From: Ariolimax columbianus
Lineage: Eukaryota; Mollusca; Gastropoda; Stylommatophora; Arionidae
NCBI GenBank assembly: GCA_036924085.1
Contig: JAVGWX010000019.1
Span: 3,374,141-3,438,140, forward strand
Reading direction: 5' to 3'
Length of the DNA: 64,000 bases
The notes under the pieces are model-generated. The model was not told the origin of the DNA. It made no database searches and was given only the letters and a program-made list of their open reading frames with translations. Position numbers and translations under genes: made by a program. The number at the start of each line of letters is the position of its first letter. Position 1 is the stretch's first letter. Shown here piece by piece: positions 23,301 through 34,770 of the stretch.

Positions 23301-23523
23301 TGGTTATATTTGAGATCTGTTGGATTTGAGAGATGTTGGTTTTATTTGAAATCTTTTGGTTATATTTGAGATCTGGTTGTTATATTTGAAATCTGTTGGT
23401 TATATTTGATATATGTTGGTTATTTTTGAGAGATGTTGGTTATATTTGAGAGAAGTTGGATATATTTTAGTGATGTTGGTTATTTTTGAAATCTGGTGGT
23501 TATATTTGAGATCTGTTGGTTAC
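20390..23523. repeat. 19-bp minisatellite, >140 copies, with ~480-bp higher-order repeat
   Basis: The monomer is GTTAGTTACATAGTGAGAT. Rare variants recur in the same order about every 477-499 bp: AGTTAAATAGTGAGATGCTAG near 20970, 21448, 21925 and 22424; AGTTATTACATAGTGAG at 21637 and 22114; TTTTGGTTATATAGAGGGAT near 21712 and 22190. From about 23100 the monomer changes to a diverged ~20-bp TTGGTTATATTTGAGATCTG form. At 3.1 kb this is the largest array in the window. Confidence 0.97.
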
Positions 23524-24009
23524 ATTAAGAAAACAAGAAAGACACACAAGACCTAAAACTATGATAACAAAGTATAACTTCCCCATAAGGGATGTGGCTA
23601 GGCTTCTGAAAAGCACTACCTTAAAGGCTTTACCAAAGATACAAAGACATCCATATGCGGTCATGTTCTGTACATTTCTGGCCGAAATATTCTCAGACAT
23701 GTATTGCTATGTTAGTTCCACCTGCAGACTCACCTGTAACAGGTATGTTCTTCAAATTTCAGCGCTTCTTAAAACGCTTAACCTACCCACGATTTACCCG
23801 AGCTGCTTCCATCTCAGCCCCAAAAAATGTGTTGTTTTAAATGTTAAAATAAACTGGGAGCTTTTTCCTTGATGGACAGCAGCGAACCTGGAACGGTAGA
23901 TTGATGTTGAATATCCATCCAGATATTGAATAATCCTCCCATTCATTCCATGTTGCCCTTATTGGTGAATAGAGATCACCTAATGGCGTTCACTTATAGT
24001 ACATCAGTC
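23524..24009. other. Unique stretch with an unrecognised 118-codon frame
   Basis: The plus frame 23516-23872 starts inside the preceding array and has no motif I recognise. It is probably not a gene. Confidence 0.35.
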
Positions 24010-24165
24010 CATTGTTTGACCGACTCCATCAACTGTGAGTGCAGTTGAAGACTCCAAACCAAGAGCTCTAGCTACATCTACAGCTGACTGTCCTACTGTA
24101 AATCTCTTTAGCACATCACATGGACCTTTCAAAATAACATTTTATAAACAGGATACGGCTGCCAA
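24010..24165 (-). pseudogene. CENP-B/pogo (Tigger-like) helix-turn-helix fragment
   Basis: The minus strand encodes about 40 residues, DVLKRFTVGQSAVDVARALG followed by LESST, ending in a stop. The pattern VLKRF..GQSA.D.ARALGL..ST matches the N-terminal DNA-binding domain of pogo/Tigger transposases and CENP-B-like proteins. No catalytic DDE domain is seen nearby and the frame has no start, so this is a relic. The identification is by motif only. Confidence 0.6.
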
Positions 24166-24559
24166 ATCAATTAGTAATACAAGAGCACAGACGGGGAGAT
24201 GAAAGGAGTGTTCTGAGAAGCGCCTGAATAGAACGGCTCCACTGAACCAGCCCCATTTCCTATTAGCGGCCATGGATCTTCAATTCGACTGTGAAAAACC
24301 GATGAAAATCTAAATATTGTTAGCGATAATGCGATTGGACGGTGAAGATGACATGGGCCCTGGTTATTCCTCTGGAGGGTATCGGAGCAGACATTACGAG
24401 TTACACTATTGTCATGTATGTTCTGTTCTGTGATGTATGAGAGAATCAGTAGATAAACATGAAGTGGAGAAACGGCATGCCGCAAGTTGGAGGAGTGGGG
24501 AGGCCTGCAAGGTTCAAGGCATTAATAACGACAAAATGTGCTATCGATAACAGGGGAAA
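24166..24559. other. Unique stretch
   Basis: A 104-codon minus frame (24171-24485) is not recognised. It lies downstream of the pogo-like fragment's sense strand only in part and shows no transposase motif. Confidence 0.4.
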
Positions 24560-26455
24560 CGTGCTCTCATACGAGGGGAAATATCTTTATGATACAAGGG
24601 GAAATATGTTTTTAATACAAGGGGAAATGTGTTTTTAATACAAGGGGAAATGTGTTTTTAATACAAGGGGAAATATGTTTTTAATACAAGGGGAAATGTG
24701 TTTTTAATACAAGGGGAAATATGTTTTTAATACAAGGGGAAATGTGTTTTTAATACAAGGGGAAATATGTTTTTAATACAAGGGGAAATGTGTTTTTAAT
24801 ACAAGGGGAAATATGTTTTTAATACAAGGGGAAATGTGTTTTTAAAACAAGGGGAAATGTGTTTTTAATACAAGGGGAAATATGTTTTTAATACAAGGGG
24901 AAATGTGTTTTTAATACAAGGGGAAATATGTTTTTAATACAAGGGGAAATGTGTTTTTAATACAAGGGGAAATGTGTTTTTAATACAAGGGGAAATGTGT
25001 TTTTAATACAAGGGGAAATGTGTTTTAATACAAGGGGAAATGTGTTTTTAATACAAGGGGAAATGTGTTTTTAATACAAGGGGAAATGTGTTTTTAATAC
25101 AAGGGGAAATGTGTTTTTAATACAAGGGGAAATGTGTTTTTAATACAAGGGGAAATATGTTTTTAATACAAGGGGAAATATGTTTTTAATACAAGGGGAA
25201 ATGTGTTTTTAATACAAGGGGAAATATGTTTTTAATACAAGGGGAAATGTGTTTTTAATACAAGGGGAAATATGTTTTTAATACAAGGGGAAATGTGTTT
25301 TTAATACAAGGGGAAATATGTTTTTAATACAAGGGGAAATGTGTTTTTAATACAAGGGGAAATATGTTTTTAATACAAGGGGAAATGTGTTTTTAATACA
25401 AGGGGAAATGTGTTTTTAATACAAGGGGAAATATGTTTTTAATACAAGGGGAAATGTGTTTTTAATACAAGGGGAAATATGTTTTTAATACAAGGGGAAA
25501 TGTGTTTTTAATACAAGGGGAAATGTGTTTTTAATACAAGGGGAAATGTGTTTTAATACAAGGGGAAATGTGTTTTTAATACAAGGGGAAATGTGTTTTT
25601 AATACAAGGGGAAATGTGTTTTTAATACAAGGGGAAATGTGTTTTTAATACAAGGGGAAATGTGTTTTTAATACAAGGGGAAATGTGTTTTTAATACAAG
25701 GAGAAATGTGTTTTTAATACAAGGGGAAATGTGTTTTTAATACAAGGGGACATGTGTTTTTAATACAAGGGGAAATGTGTTTTTAATACAAGGGGAAATG
25801 TGTTTTTAATACAAGGGGAAATGTGTTTTTAATACAAGGGGAAATGTGTTTTTAATACAAGGGGAAATGTGTTTTTGATACCAGGGAAAATGTGTATTTG
25901 ATACAACGGAAAATGTGTATTTGATACAACGGAAAATGCGTATTTGATTCCAGGGGAAATGTGATTTTGATACCAGGGCAAATGTGATTTTGATACCAGG
26001 GCAAATGTGTATTTGATACAAGCGGAAATGTGATTTTGATATCAGGGGAAATGTGTATTTGATACCAGGGGAAATATGTTTTTGATACAAGGGGAAATGT
26101 GTTTTTGATACCAGGGAAAATATGTATTTGATACAACGGAAAATGTGTATTTGATACAACGGAAAATGCGTATTTGATTCCAGGGGAAATGTGATTTTGA
26201 TACCAGGGCAAATGTGATTTTGATACAAGGGGAAAAGTGTTTTTGATACAAGGGGAAATATGTTTTTGGTACAAAGGAAAATATGTTCTCGTTTTCGTGT
26301 AACACGTTTTCTCGTTACCAGAGAAAATATGTGCTCGTTACCAGAGAAAATGTTTTCTCGTTACCAGAAAAAATGTGTGCTCTTTACCAGAGAAAATGTT
26401 TTCTCGTTACCAGAGAAAATGTTTTCTCGTTACCAGAGAAAATGTCCTTCCGATA
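24560..26455. repeat. 23-bp minisatellite in three homogenised blocks
   Basis: Block 1 (24560-25875): TTTTTAATACAAGGGGAAAT plus GTG or ATG, nearly identical over 1.3 kb, with the GTG/ATG variant alternating in places. Block 2 (25875-26270): TTTTTGATACCAGGGGAAAT and TATTTGATACAACGG forms. Block 3 (26285-26450): TTTTCTCGTTACCAGAGAAAATG. All keep 23 bp. Minus frames of 140 codons (YQ.H..PGIK) are array translations. Confidence 0.97.
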
Positions 26456-26816
26456 TCATTTGAAATATTAAATAGGAAAAATGTGTGGCAGCCGTACACC
26501 AACTGTTAAACGGACAAGCAGGCATAGGAGAAAGGGAAGTTGTATGAACCAGATAGCTACTATGCGGATCATTGTGGCTTTCTAGATTATGAGAACAAAA
26601 AATCGTCGACAGTTTGTACAGAAGCGTCACTCTGTGTATTGTTCCACCGCTATGTACGATCACTAACCACTCGGCTTACTTGCATCATTTACAGAACATA
26701 TGAGGATACGCAATGTAGGGTTTTATACAAGGTTCAACTTTCTGAGCAGTTTGAGATATGAAATCAGCGATCCGTTAGCACTACCTCTTTTCAACCTTTA
26801 CCATGGGACGATGAAG
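26456..26816. other. Unique stretch
   Basis: Short frames of 66-77 codons lie on both strands. None is recognised. Confidence 0.4.
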
Positions 26817-27244
26817 CAAACGTCTGGTCTGGCAAAAGTAACTTATCAAACAATGTTAGCCAGGGTCAGGAGAAATATACTGGCCAAGTCCCTCACCTGA
26901 CGGGACGTTGAGGCAAACGTCTGGTCAGGCAAAAGTAACTGATCAAACAATGTTAGCCACGGTCAGGAGAAATATACTGGCCAATAACCTCACCTGACCT
27001 CCTCGTTGGTTGTCCTAGAAACGGGCTGTTGTCGAGGACAATAGTCTGGCTAATAAGGTGAGGTTCGATGTGATCCCCGTAGTATTGAGTGACACGCAGA
27101 TGAAAGAAAGCATTACACAACCGCCTGCATGACTCTGGTCCACTTCATCAGCACGCTCGGGATGTCAGGAAAGCTACTACATTCTGTCACAAATTCCGTC
27201 CTTTTCAGAGCGCACAAAAGGGTTACCAACCCATTGTGGGCATT
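26817..27244 (+). mobile_element. Composite repeat C1, copy 2
   Basis: Two ~97-bp units start AAACGTCTGGTC at 26818 and 26915, each containing CAATGTTAGCCAGGGTCAGG. The unique body follows: CCTCGTTGG, GAAACGGGCTGTTGTCGAGG, GTGACACGCAGATGAAAG, CACTTCATCAGCACGCTCGG and TTTTCAGAGCGCACAAAAGG. It ends CATTGTGGGCATTAACAACC and continues straight into the ACCA array. Confidence 0.82.
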
Positions 27245-27590
27245 AACAACCGACCAACCAACCATCGAACCAACCAACCAACCAGCCAACCAACCAACCA
27301 GCCAACCAACCAACCAGCCAACCAACCGTCCAGCCAACCAACCAACCAACCAGCCAACCAACCAGCCAACCAGCCAACCAACCAACCAGCCAACCAACCA
27401 ACCATCCAACCAGCCAACCAACCAGCCAACCAGCCAGTCAACCAACCATCCAGCCAAACAACTAACCAACCAGCCAGCCAACCAGCCAGCCAACCAGCCA
27501 GCCAACCAACCAACCAGCAAACTAACCAAGTAACCAACCAATCAGCCATCCAACCAGCCAACCAACCAACCAACCAACCAACATTTATCT
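27245..27590. repeat. (ACCA/GCCA)n array at the tail of C1
   Basis: ACCAACCAGCCAACCAACCA words repeat. Long frames on both strands (NQPTSQP, GWLVGWL) are artefacts of a stop-free unit. Confidence 0.95.
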
Positions 27591-27800
27591 TAAGGACTGA
27601 GTGATCTAGATGTAGGAAGTCGACGTCGGATGCTAGAGGTCGTGGATTCAAATCACGGTGGAGACTGGGATCTTTTCGCGTAGACTTTCTAGTATTTCCC
27701 AGGATCTCTGGGTAGTAGAGATCGGGCGCCCGGGTGCAGTGAAGTGCAATTTAAAAATCACTAGGCAGTTGGAAAATGAAAAAGGTCAGCTTAACGGCTG
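27591..27800 (+). mobile_element. Possible tRNA-like SINE head (weak)
   Basis: GTCGTGGATTCAAATCACGG (27640-27659) looks like a tRNA T-arm/B box, with a poor A-box candidate upstream. Only one copy is seen, so confidence is low. Confidence 0.3.
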
Positions 27801-29004
27801 CTTGTCCGGTAAATATTCAAAATGATGTTAAAAAACATAACGTAATCTATAAGGGGATTCCAGCCGGTGTTACAGGCTAGTGCATTGTGCTGAGATTCTC
27901 CCCAAAAATATGGAAAAGAACAGAGCACTTGTTGCTTACAACGTGTGTAATGATGTTGACTCTTTGACTGAAATACACCATTATCTTCTTGCTAGCAACA
28001 ACCTGCTTTATAAAAGTCGACCAGTGTCAATGAAATTGGGTTGAGCTGAACGAATCAACATGTTGAGCCCATTGTTCTGATGACCAGGACCTTCTATCAT
28101 AGAACCACATCCACATGTATAACATAATAGTTAGGTTTGACCAGGTATATTGAGCGATAGGGCCACACGTCTGTTGGGGGGACAATGAAATCCTGAGATC
28201 TATTACTTCAGGAAGCGATCCGATTACTTTAGGCGAGGAAGCCGTACAAGCGTTCAATTCTTCTTATATATTGAGAATAAGATCAATAAATACGGAGGTA
28301 TTGATAGGGGAATGTTTTTGTGGCGTTCGTGAATTTGAAGAGATCAAGGGGAATTCGATCTAGGACGAACATTGGTATCTTCAACTGCAGTGGACAGTTT
28401 GTGATTGTGTATGACTCTGTGACATGGTGGGCATCGAAAACTGGCATCTAACATCTAAACAGAATGAAGTTTGAGATGGTATGGCAAGGTTCAAAATGTC
28501 GACAGACGTCTTCCACTATAGTGGAGCCTAGACGTCTTCCACAGTGGTGTCTATACGTATTCTAACGTGATGTCTAGGCGCCTTCCAACGTGATGTCTAC
28601 GTGTCTCATAACGTGGTGCCTCAAAGATTTCCACCACAGACTTCGATCAAGACGCCGTCCACCATGGGCAGGTTGTTCCACTATAGACTGTACTGTAGAC
28701 ACCTTCCATAATAGACCGATAGGGTGTGTACGACTTCCTCCAAGGGCTGGCGGGTGTACGGCCGCTACTCTTCTGATTGTAACCTTCCACACGTGGCCTG
28801 ATCTGTCCAGTCAGCAAACATCCTTCACATCTCTTACACTATACCTGCAGGTGACTGTTTCACTAAGTGAGCTCCATTTCCGGAGTAACTTAACACGTAC
28901 GACAGTAATAAGTCAATCATTCAATCAATCAATCAATCAAATAATTAAAATCCCGTCGCTATATTTGGTGAAACATAAGTTTAATCCTGTATTTGACTCA
29001 TATT
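27801..29004. other. Mostly unique; degenerate GTCTTCCAC repeats near 28500-28680
   Basis: 28500-28680 has loosely periodic GTCTTCCAC and AACGTGATGTCTA words about 33 bp apart. 28917-28940 is (AATC)6. Frames of 72-147 codons on both strands overlap and are unrecognised. Confidence 0.45.
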
Positions 29005-29133
29005 CAAATAGCTTTTCTCCCAGACCCAAATAGCTTTTCCCCCAGACCCAAATAGCTTTTCCCCCAGACCCAAATAGCTTTTCCCCCAGACCCAAATAGC
29101 TTTTTCCCCAGACCCAAATAGCTTTTCCCCCAG
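29005..29133. repeat. 22-bp minisatellite, 6 copies
   Basis: The unit CAAATAGCTTTTCCCCCAGA(CC) is almost perfect. Confidence 0.96.
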
Positions 29134-29171
29134 AGAGTACACTTGCAAAAATACCAATGATGCTCGCGTGT

Positions 29172-29522
29172 AGGTTTACTAAAGAATATTACATGCAGGA
29201 ACCCTGTAATCCGGTTGATTTACTAAAGAATATTATCTATAGTACCCCTGTAATCCGGTTGATTTACTAAGGAATATTACCTGTAGTACTTCTGTAATCC
29301 GGTTGATTTACTAAAGAATAGTATCTATAGTACCCCTGTAATCCGGTTGATTTACTAAGGAATATTACCTGTAGTACCCCTGTAATCCGGTTGATTTACT
29401 AAGGAATATTACCTGTAGTACCCCTGTAATCCGGTTGATTTACTAAGGAATATTACCTGTAGTACTTCTGTAATCCGGTTGATTTACTAAAGAATATTAC
29501 CTGTAGTACCCTGTAATCCAGT
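29172..29522. repeat. 44-bp minisatellite, 8 copies
   Basis: The unit is GGTTGATTTACTAAGGAATA then TTACCTGTAGTACCCCTGTAATCC. Starts at 29213 and 29257 set the period. Confidence 0.96.
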
Positions 29523-29984
29523 TGAAGAACCATCGATCACCTACGCCTGATTCGAATTATGTGCAGTGCAGTTTTATATCAATTTTAATATGATGTGGCT
29601 GCTAGCCCTATGTACATCCTTCTTCAGTTTCCTCTATATTTATGTAACGTAGGAAACAGTGAACTTTTTCTGATTACCTCAGGAGCCGCTCGTGTGGAAT
29701 ACACTAATGGCGTCTTGTTAAATAGGTTCTTTGGACGAGACAGACAGCTGCTACATACGAGATGGATCGTGTGAAAGGCGGGGGAGCCGGTCTGCGAGTG
29801 CTCCTGGTTAAAGACAGTGGTTAAGTAAGGTTAACGTGACCTCAGGTTTGAAACAGATTTCTTGTGGGTTAATCTGAGAAACTGAAACCTGGAAGATGCA
29901 TTAGAAAATTGGTGCTCAGATTATTCAGAGGTAGAGGGATTGAAAGAAATCGTGCGCTAAAACTTGAGATCAATTGTGGGAACA
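29523..29984. other. Unique stretch
   Basis: Nothing is recognised. Confidence 0.4.
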
Positions 29985-30400
29985 AATACATGCGTCAGGT
30001 TTGTGGAGAGGAGTGGATACGACAGAGTTGTTGGCAGAAGAAATACTTGCGTCAGATTTATGGAGGTGAGTGGATACAAAGAGTTATTGGCAGAACAAAT
30101 ACTTGCGTCAGATTTATGGAGGTGAGTGGATACAAAGAGTTATTGGCAGAACAAATACGTGCGTCAGATTTATGGAGGTGAGTGGATACAAAGAGTTATT
30201 GGCAGAACAAATACTTGCGTCAGATTTATGGAGGTGAGTGGATACAAAGAGTTATTGGCAGAACAAATACTTGCGTCAGATTTATGGAGGTGAGTGGATA
30301 CAAAGAGTTATTGGCAGAACAAATACTTGCGTCAGATTTATGGAGGTGAGTGGATACAAAGAGTTATTGGCAGAACAAATACTTGAGACAGATTTATAGA
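29985..30400. repeat. 56-bp minisatellite, 7-8 copies
   Basis: The unit is ACTTGCGTCAGATTTATGGA, GGTGAGTGGATACAAAGAGT, TATTGGCAGAACAAAT. The first two copies are diverged (CATGCGTCAGGTTTGTGG) and the inner copies are identical, pointing to recent expansion from the middle. Confidence 0.96.
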
Positions 30401-30944
30401 TTTGACAATATAGGCGTGACAAATGTTGTTTTCTTGAGAAAGCTGGTTGTCTGCATATTGACAGCTTAAAAACGAATCAAGTCGAAATAGAATAACATGC
30501 ACTTAGTGATATGAAATCATGTCTTGTCTCTCTGTCCGACTTCCGTCCTGAAATTGATGTTTTGACGTCGTGCTGTAGATAGCAGCGAGGTTCCCACATC
30601 TGCACCGTTCGGATCGACACAGCCGGATTCGGAACGCCATTTTTGTGACCCAGTTTGCATCCCCCTTCCATCCATGTTCACTAAGCCAGCCTGCACCAGT
30701 GCAGCCTGTGTCCAGTGCCGCTGTTTGGAGGCCAAACAAAGTCTTGGTCAGCTGTTTTACGCTGATCCTAATGCAAGCCACCAGCTATGAGCACATGTCT
30801 TGTCCCCTCCTGTATTTTGGACCTAGTTGAAATCATTTGATGGATAGGAACGATTCTTATTGTATGTGTATTGCTTTATTGCAACGTTCCAAATGTATTG
30901 TTAATTTCGTTTCGAATCTACTCGTATCTTCTTCTTCTTCGTGT
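30401..30944. other. Unique stretch, no supported gene
   Basis: Several overlapping frames of 61-92 codons cover 30477-30830 on both strands, with no recognisable domain. Confidence 0.4.
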
Positions 30945-31205
30945 ACATAATGTTTTTATTGTTATTGTTGTTGTTATTGTTTTTTCGAATGACCACAGTG
31001 TGTAGGTTTTCTGTTGTGCTTTCTGAAAAGGACGTTTTGTGGCGTGTTGCAGTAGCTTTCCTGACATCCAAAGCGTGCTGATGAAGGTGGGCCGCGGTCA
31101 TCCAGGTGGATGTGCTTTGCTGGGCATCATATACGTGTCCCTCCCTACTACGGGGCTCACATCGATCCACATCTCGTCAGCTAGACTGCCTTGAAAACAG
31201 TCTCT
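30945..31205 (-). mobile_element. Composite repeat C1, copy 3 (minus)
   Basis: The plus strand reads the tail first (TTATTGTTATTGTTGTTGTT), then GAAAAGGACGTTTTGTGGCG, GTTGCAGTAGCTTTCCTGAC, GCGTGCTGATGAAGGTGG, ACGTGTCCCTCCCTACTACG and GCCTTGAAAACAG. These are the same landmarks, in the same order, as 37010-37300. The tail is AAC-rich on the sense strand. Confidence 0.82.
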
Positions 31206-31339
31206 TTCTAGGGAACGATACATAGAAGAGAGATAGTAGTCTTGGTCAGTGTAATGTGCATGACTCTGACGAGACCTACTCGTCAGAATGTTGCGCTGTC
31301 TGGACTAGCGTCTCAGTCTCAGACAGACATAGACATAGA

Positions 31340-32050
31340 GAACATGTCAGCAGAGAAAAGACATGGACAGAGAGAATATAAATAAAGAGAAAAGACATGA
31401 ACGGAGAGAATATAAACAAAGAGAAAAGACATGGACAGAGAGAATATAAACAAAGAGAAAAGACATGAACGGAGAGAATATAAACAAAGAGAAAAGACAT
31501 GGACAGAGAGAATATAAACAAAGAGAAAAGACATGGACAGAGAGAATATAAACAAAGAGAAAAGACATTGACAGAGAGAATATAAACAAAGAGAAAAGAC
31601 ATTGACAGAGAGAATATAAACAAAGAGAAAAGACATTGAAAGAGAGAATATAAACAAAGAGAAAAGACATTGACAGAGAGAATATAAACAAAGAGAAAAG
31701 ACATTGACAGAGAGAATATAAACAAAGAGAAAAGACATTGACAGAGAGAATATAAACAAAGAGAAAAGACATTGACAGAGAGAATATAAACAAAGAGGAA
31801 TGACATGGACAGAGAGAATATAAACAAAGAGAAAAGACATGGACAGAGATAATATAAACAAAGAGAAAAGACATGGACAGAGAGAATGTAAACAAAGAGA
31901 AAAGACATGGACAGAGAGAATGTAAACAAAGAGAATAGACATTGACAGAGAGAATATGTCAGCAGAGAAAAGACATTGAAAGAGAGAATATAAACAAAGA
32001 GAAAAGACATGGACAGAGAGAATATAAACAAAGAGAAAAGACATGGACAA
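31340..32050. repeat. 34-bp minisatellite, about 21 copies
   Basis: The unit is AAAGACATGGACAGAGAGAA then TATAAACAAAGAGA. A central block (31567-31800) carries ACATTGACAGAG instead of ACATGGACAGAG. Minus frames of 182-283 codons (SLFIFSLSMSF) are artefacts: 34 bp is not a multiple of three, so all three minus frames stay open. Confidence 0.96.
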
Positions 32051-32214
32051 AGCCAAAAGAGCATTTTCATCTCAAGTAAACGTGGCCATTGAAATACACA
32101 CGTGGAATACATATAAGACGTGAACAATAGATCTCGGGGAAACCAATGTCTTCAAGATAAATAAACGTAAACAGGGGTTACAGATTGACCCCGGAAACTA
32201 CCTCCAATAAGGAA

Positions 32215-32468
32215 AATTAACATAGACACGGGAAACTAACATAGACACGGGAAACTAACATTGCCACGGGAAACTAACATAGACACGGAAACTAACATAG
32301 ACACGGGAAACTAACATAGACACGGAAACTAACATAGACACAGGAAACTAACATAGACACAGGAAACTAACATAGACACGGGAAACTAACATAGACACGG
32401 AAAACTAACATAGACACGGAAACTAACATAGACACAGTAAACTAACATAGACACGGGAAACTAACATT
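32215..32468. repeat. 18-19 bp minisatellite, about 14 copies
   Basis: The unit is AACTAACATAGACACGGGA, with a GG/GGG length variant. Confidence 0.96.
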
Positions 32469-32714
32469 GACTGGGGTATAATCATTGACAATCAACAAAA
32501 ATTCATTTGGGAAATACACGAATATATGAACATTGACAGGTGAAATCCAATTGCTGGGAATTTAACCATGCAGATAGAAAAGAATGAGTGGCGAGGGAAA
32601 TGAACATTTCCAGATGGGATATACGTATATCAAGGGAGACAAATAACGGTCAAACTAGATTTAGCTGAGTGTGTCTTATCTAACTACTTTCTCCAATCCA
32701 CTCACACCTGATTA

Positions 32715-32980
32715 GCTTTAGCATTGTCACTGTTTTATTTGTTCTTGTGGTTTTTGGCATTATTTATATATTCTCCAAGACTGTGTTTTATGTTGTGCCT
32801 GTCTGCTCAGTGCATCCGATTTCGACATTCATTTTATGTAAGTGTCTGCTTCCTCCTGCATTTTCAAAGGGTTTGCTTCCCAGGAGTAAAGGTTGGTGCT
32901 GTGATTGGGCAAGGAGCCCAGCACCTTCGGGTTGTGAGCCATGTCATCTATCCACTCACCCACGCTGATCCCCCCTTGTC
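32715..32980 (-). mobile_element. tRNA-derived SINE (family S1), minus, diverged
   Basis: The minus strand shows GCGTGGGTGAGTGGATAGAT, AAGGTGCTGGGCTCCTTGCC (a degraded B box), GGAGGAAGCAGACACTTACA, GAATGTCGAAATCGGATGCA, then a tail with AACAAATAAAAC. The order of landmarks matches the other S1 copies. Confidence 0.8.
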
Positions 32981-33085
32981 ACAGTATTGTGTGTGTTATT
33001 GTGACATGTCATATTTTAACAGGTAAACGATGAAACATCAGAACGTAAAACATTCTTGCTGATAATTCAGATAGGACCTTCGCGT

Positions 33086-33455
33086 GTTTGACCTCAATCG
33101 ATGTTCTCATATGTTATAGTCATGTGTTTACCAGTGTGTCACAGTGCTTGACCTCAATCGGTGTTCTCATATGTTATAGTCATGTGTTTACCAGTGTGTC
33201 ACAGTGCTTGACCTCAATCGGTGTTCTCATATGTTATAGTCATGTGTTTACCAGTGTGTCACAGTACTTTACCTCAATCGGTGTTCTCATATGTTATAGT
33301 CATGTGTTTACCAGTGTGTCACAGTGCTTGACCTCAATCGGTGTTCTCATATGTTATAGTCATGTGTTTACCAGTGTGTCACAGTGTTTGACCTCAATCG
33401 AAGTTCTCATCTGTTATCGTCACTGGCGTCACGTGTTTACCAGTGTGTCACAGTG
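33086..33455. repeat. 60-bp minisatellite, 6 copies
   Basis: Words TTGACCTCAATCGGTGTTCT, CATATGTTATAGTCATGTGT and TTACCAGTGTGTCACAG recur at exactly 60 bp. As 60 is a multiple of three, a 137-codon plus frame is open; it is the array. Confidence 0.97.
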
Positions 33456-34059
33456 CTTGATACAAGCTAGCGTTTCACTGATGAACTTCAATATTTGCTA
33501 ATGTGCAGGACGTGTCGCTACGGATAGGAGATGTGACCTGCAACACTCGACAGCAAAAGTAAATAAAGTTCGAGTGCCGCATGGTCGAGACGTGTGGAGA
33601 TAACTGTAACCTGAGATTACAATTGATACAATGTGTTTACACAAGTGCTGCAGGGTGGTTGCGGCTTGGGAGTTTGATAAAATATCTCATCCATCATATA
33701 TGTCTGACGTGTGGTGTTAGACTACTTGGGGGATGTGATATCTTCTTTCACACAACATCTTTGTGGCTGTTGAAATGATTAACCCATGCCTCCACCCAAT
33801 AGCTTGACATCTGATTTGTTCGCAGACTGTAGACCTTGTTGATTAAATAATTCAGAGTTGCAAATAGAGACTGGCAGCACGTAGGACAATGGGACCTGCA
33901 GACAAGAAACAGCGACTACTCTTCACCTTGTACAGTCGGTCCTGCCAATTATCGAGTATGTGCAGGGCATCATCACCCTGCCAGTTACAAGTTAAAATAT
34001 TGGAACACATCCGATTACAAATTTCAGGAGGCACTCTCTTTCCTTCCCAAAGTTCTTTC
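33456..34059. other. Unique stretch
   Basis: Short frames only; nothing is recognised. Confidence 0.4.
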
Positions 34060-34770
34060 GGGTCGATTCATCATGTAGCATGTCCTTTATAGAACGTCGC
34101 TCCCATCACAGTCTGTCTGAAAGAAACTCGTTTCCTTGCCAAAACTCCAGCCTCCGCCACAGTCATACCCAGACATTCCTGGATATCTTGGTGCCATCGT
34201 CGTCTTAGTCTACCCCTTTCTCCTTTTCCTGGCACCATCTCTTCCATCACCCTTCTCTCGAGACCGTTGTGTATCTTAATGTGACCAAAGTATTTGCATT
34301 TTCTGGTCATAATGGTATTGATAAACCAGTTCTCCTCTATGTTCAACTCTTGCCGAATGTCTACATTTGTCTTTTTCTCTGTCCAGGGTATTCTGAGGAT
34401 GTTTCTGTAACATTTTGACTCGAAGCGATTCTTTGTCTGAAAGTTTGGTAATTGTCCATGATTCGCATCTATTAGCTGCCACAGGAGAAACACAGTCTCT
34501 CAGGACTTTTACTCTTATCATTTTGTTGGTTCTCTGCCATAATTTCTTCAGGCTGTTCATTTTCTGCATTGCTATGGCTAGTCTTCTTTTGATTTCTTTC
34601 GAGCAGTCACCATTTTTGTCGATTCTGGAGCCAAGATATTCAAAATGTGTGACCTGATCTATTTCCTCACCACCCACTGTAAATTTATGCTGACATTGTG
34701 TTTTATCAGTGGTCATTATCTTTGTTTTATGTATGTTTATAAACAGGTTTTGACGAGTAGAACACAGGAA
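34060..34770 (-). pseudogene. RTE-like non-LTR retrotransposon (R1): RT C-terminal part, frameshifted
   Basis: The minus strand encodes the end of the RT palm and the thumb/C-terminal tail. About 34770-34440 reads INIHKTKIMTT, THFEYLGSRIDKNGDCSKEI, RRLAIAMQKMNSLKKLW and CVSPVAANRCESWTITKLSD. A frameshift near 34440 moves the reading to FESKCYRNILRIPWTEKKTN, RKCKYFGHIKIHNGLERRVM, GRLRRRWHQDIQECLGMTVA. These are conserved stations of RTE-type endonuclease-reverse transcriptases (LGS.I, K.LW, CV.PVA.YGCESW, YFGHI, RRRW..DI). The 5' part with the catalytic YxDD motif is absent. A second copy of the 3' end is at 16496-16830. Confidence 0.85.

Noticed and set aside
20390..23523. CRISPR-like array
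   Set aside because: There are no unique spacers. Monomers are contiguous 19-bp repeats, and the sequence is eukaryotic.
27113..27651. GWLVGWL and NQPTNQPTS repeat proteins (antifreeze-like or structural)
   Set aside because: Simple (ACCA/GCCA)n array open on both strands, and a tail of repeat C1.
31276..32127. 283-codon hydrophobic SLFIFSLSMSF protein as a membrane repeat protein
   Set aside because: It is the 34-bp array read in three frames.
34415..34657. Plus-strand 80-codon frame
   Set aside because: Shadow of the minus-strand reverse-transcriptase relic.
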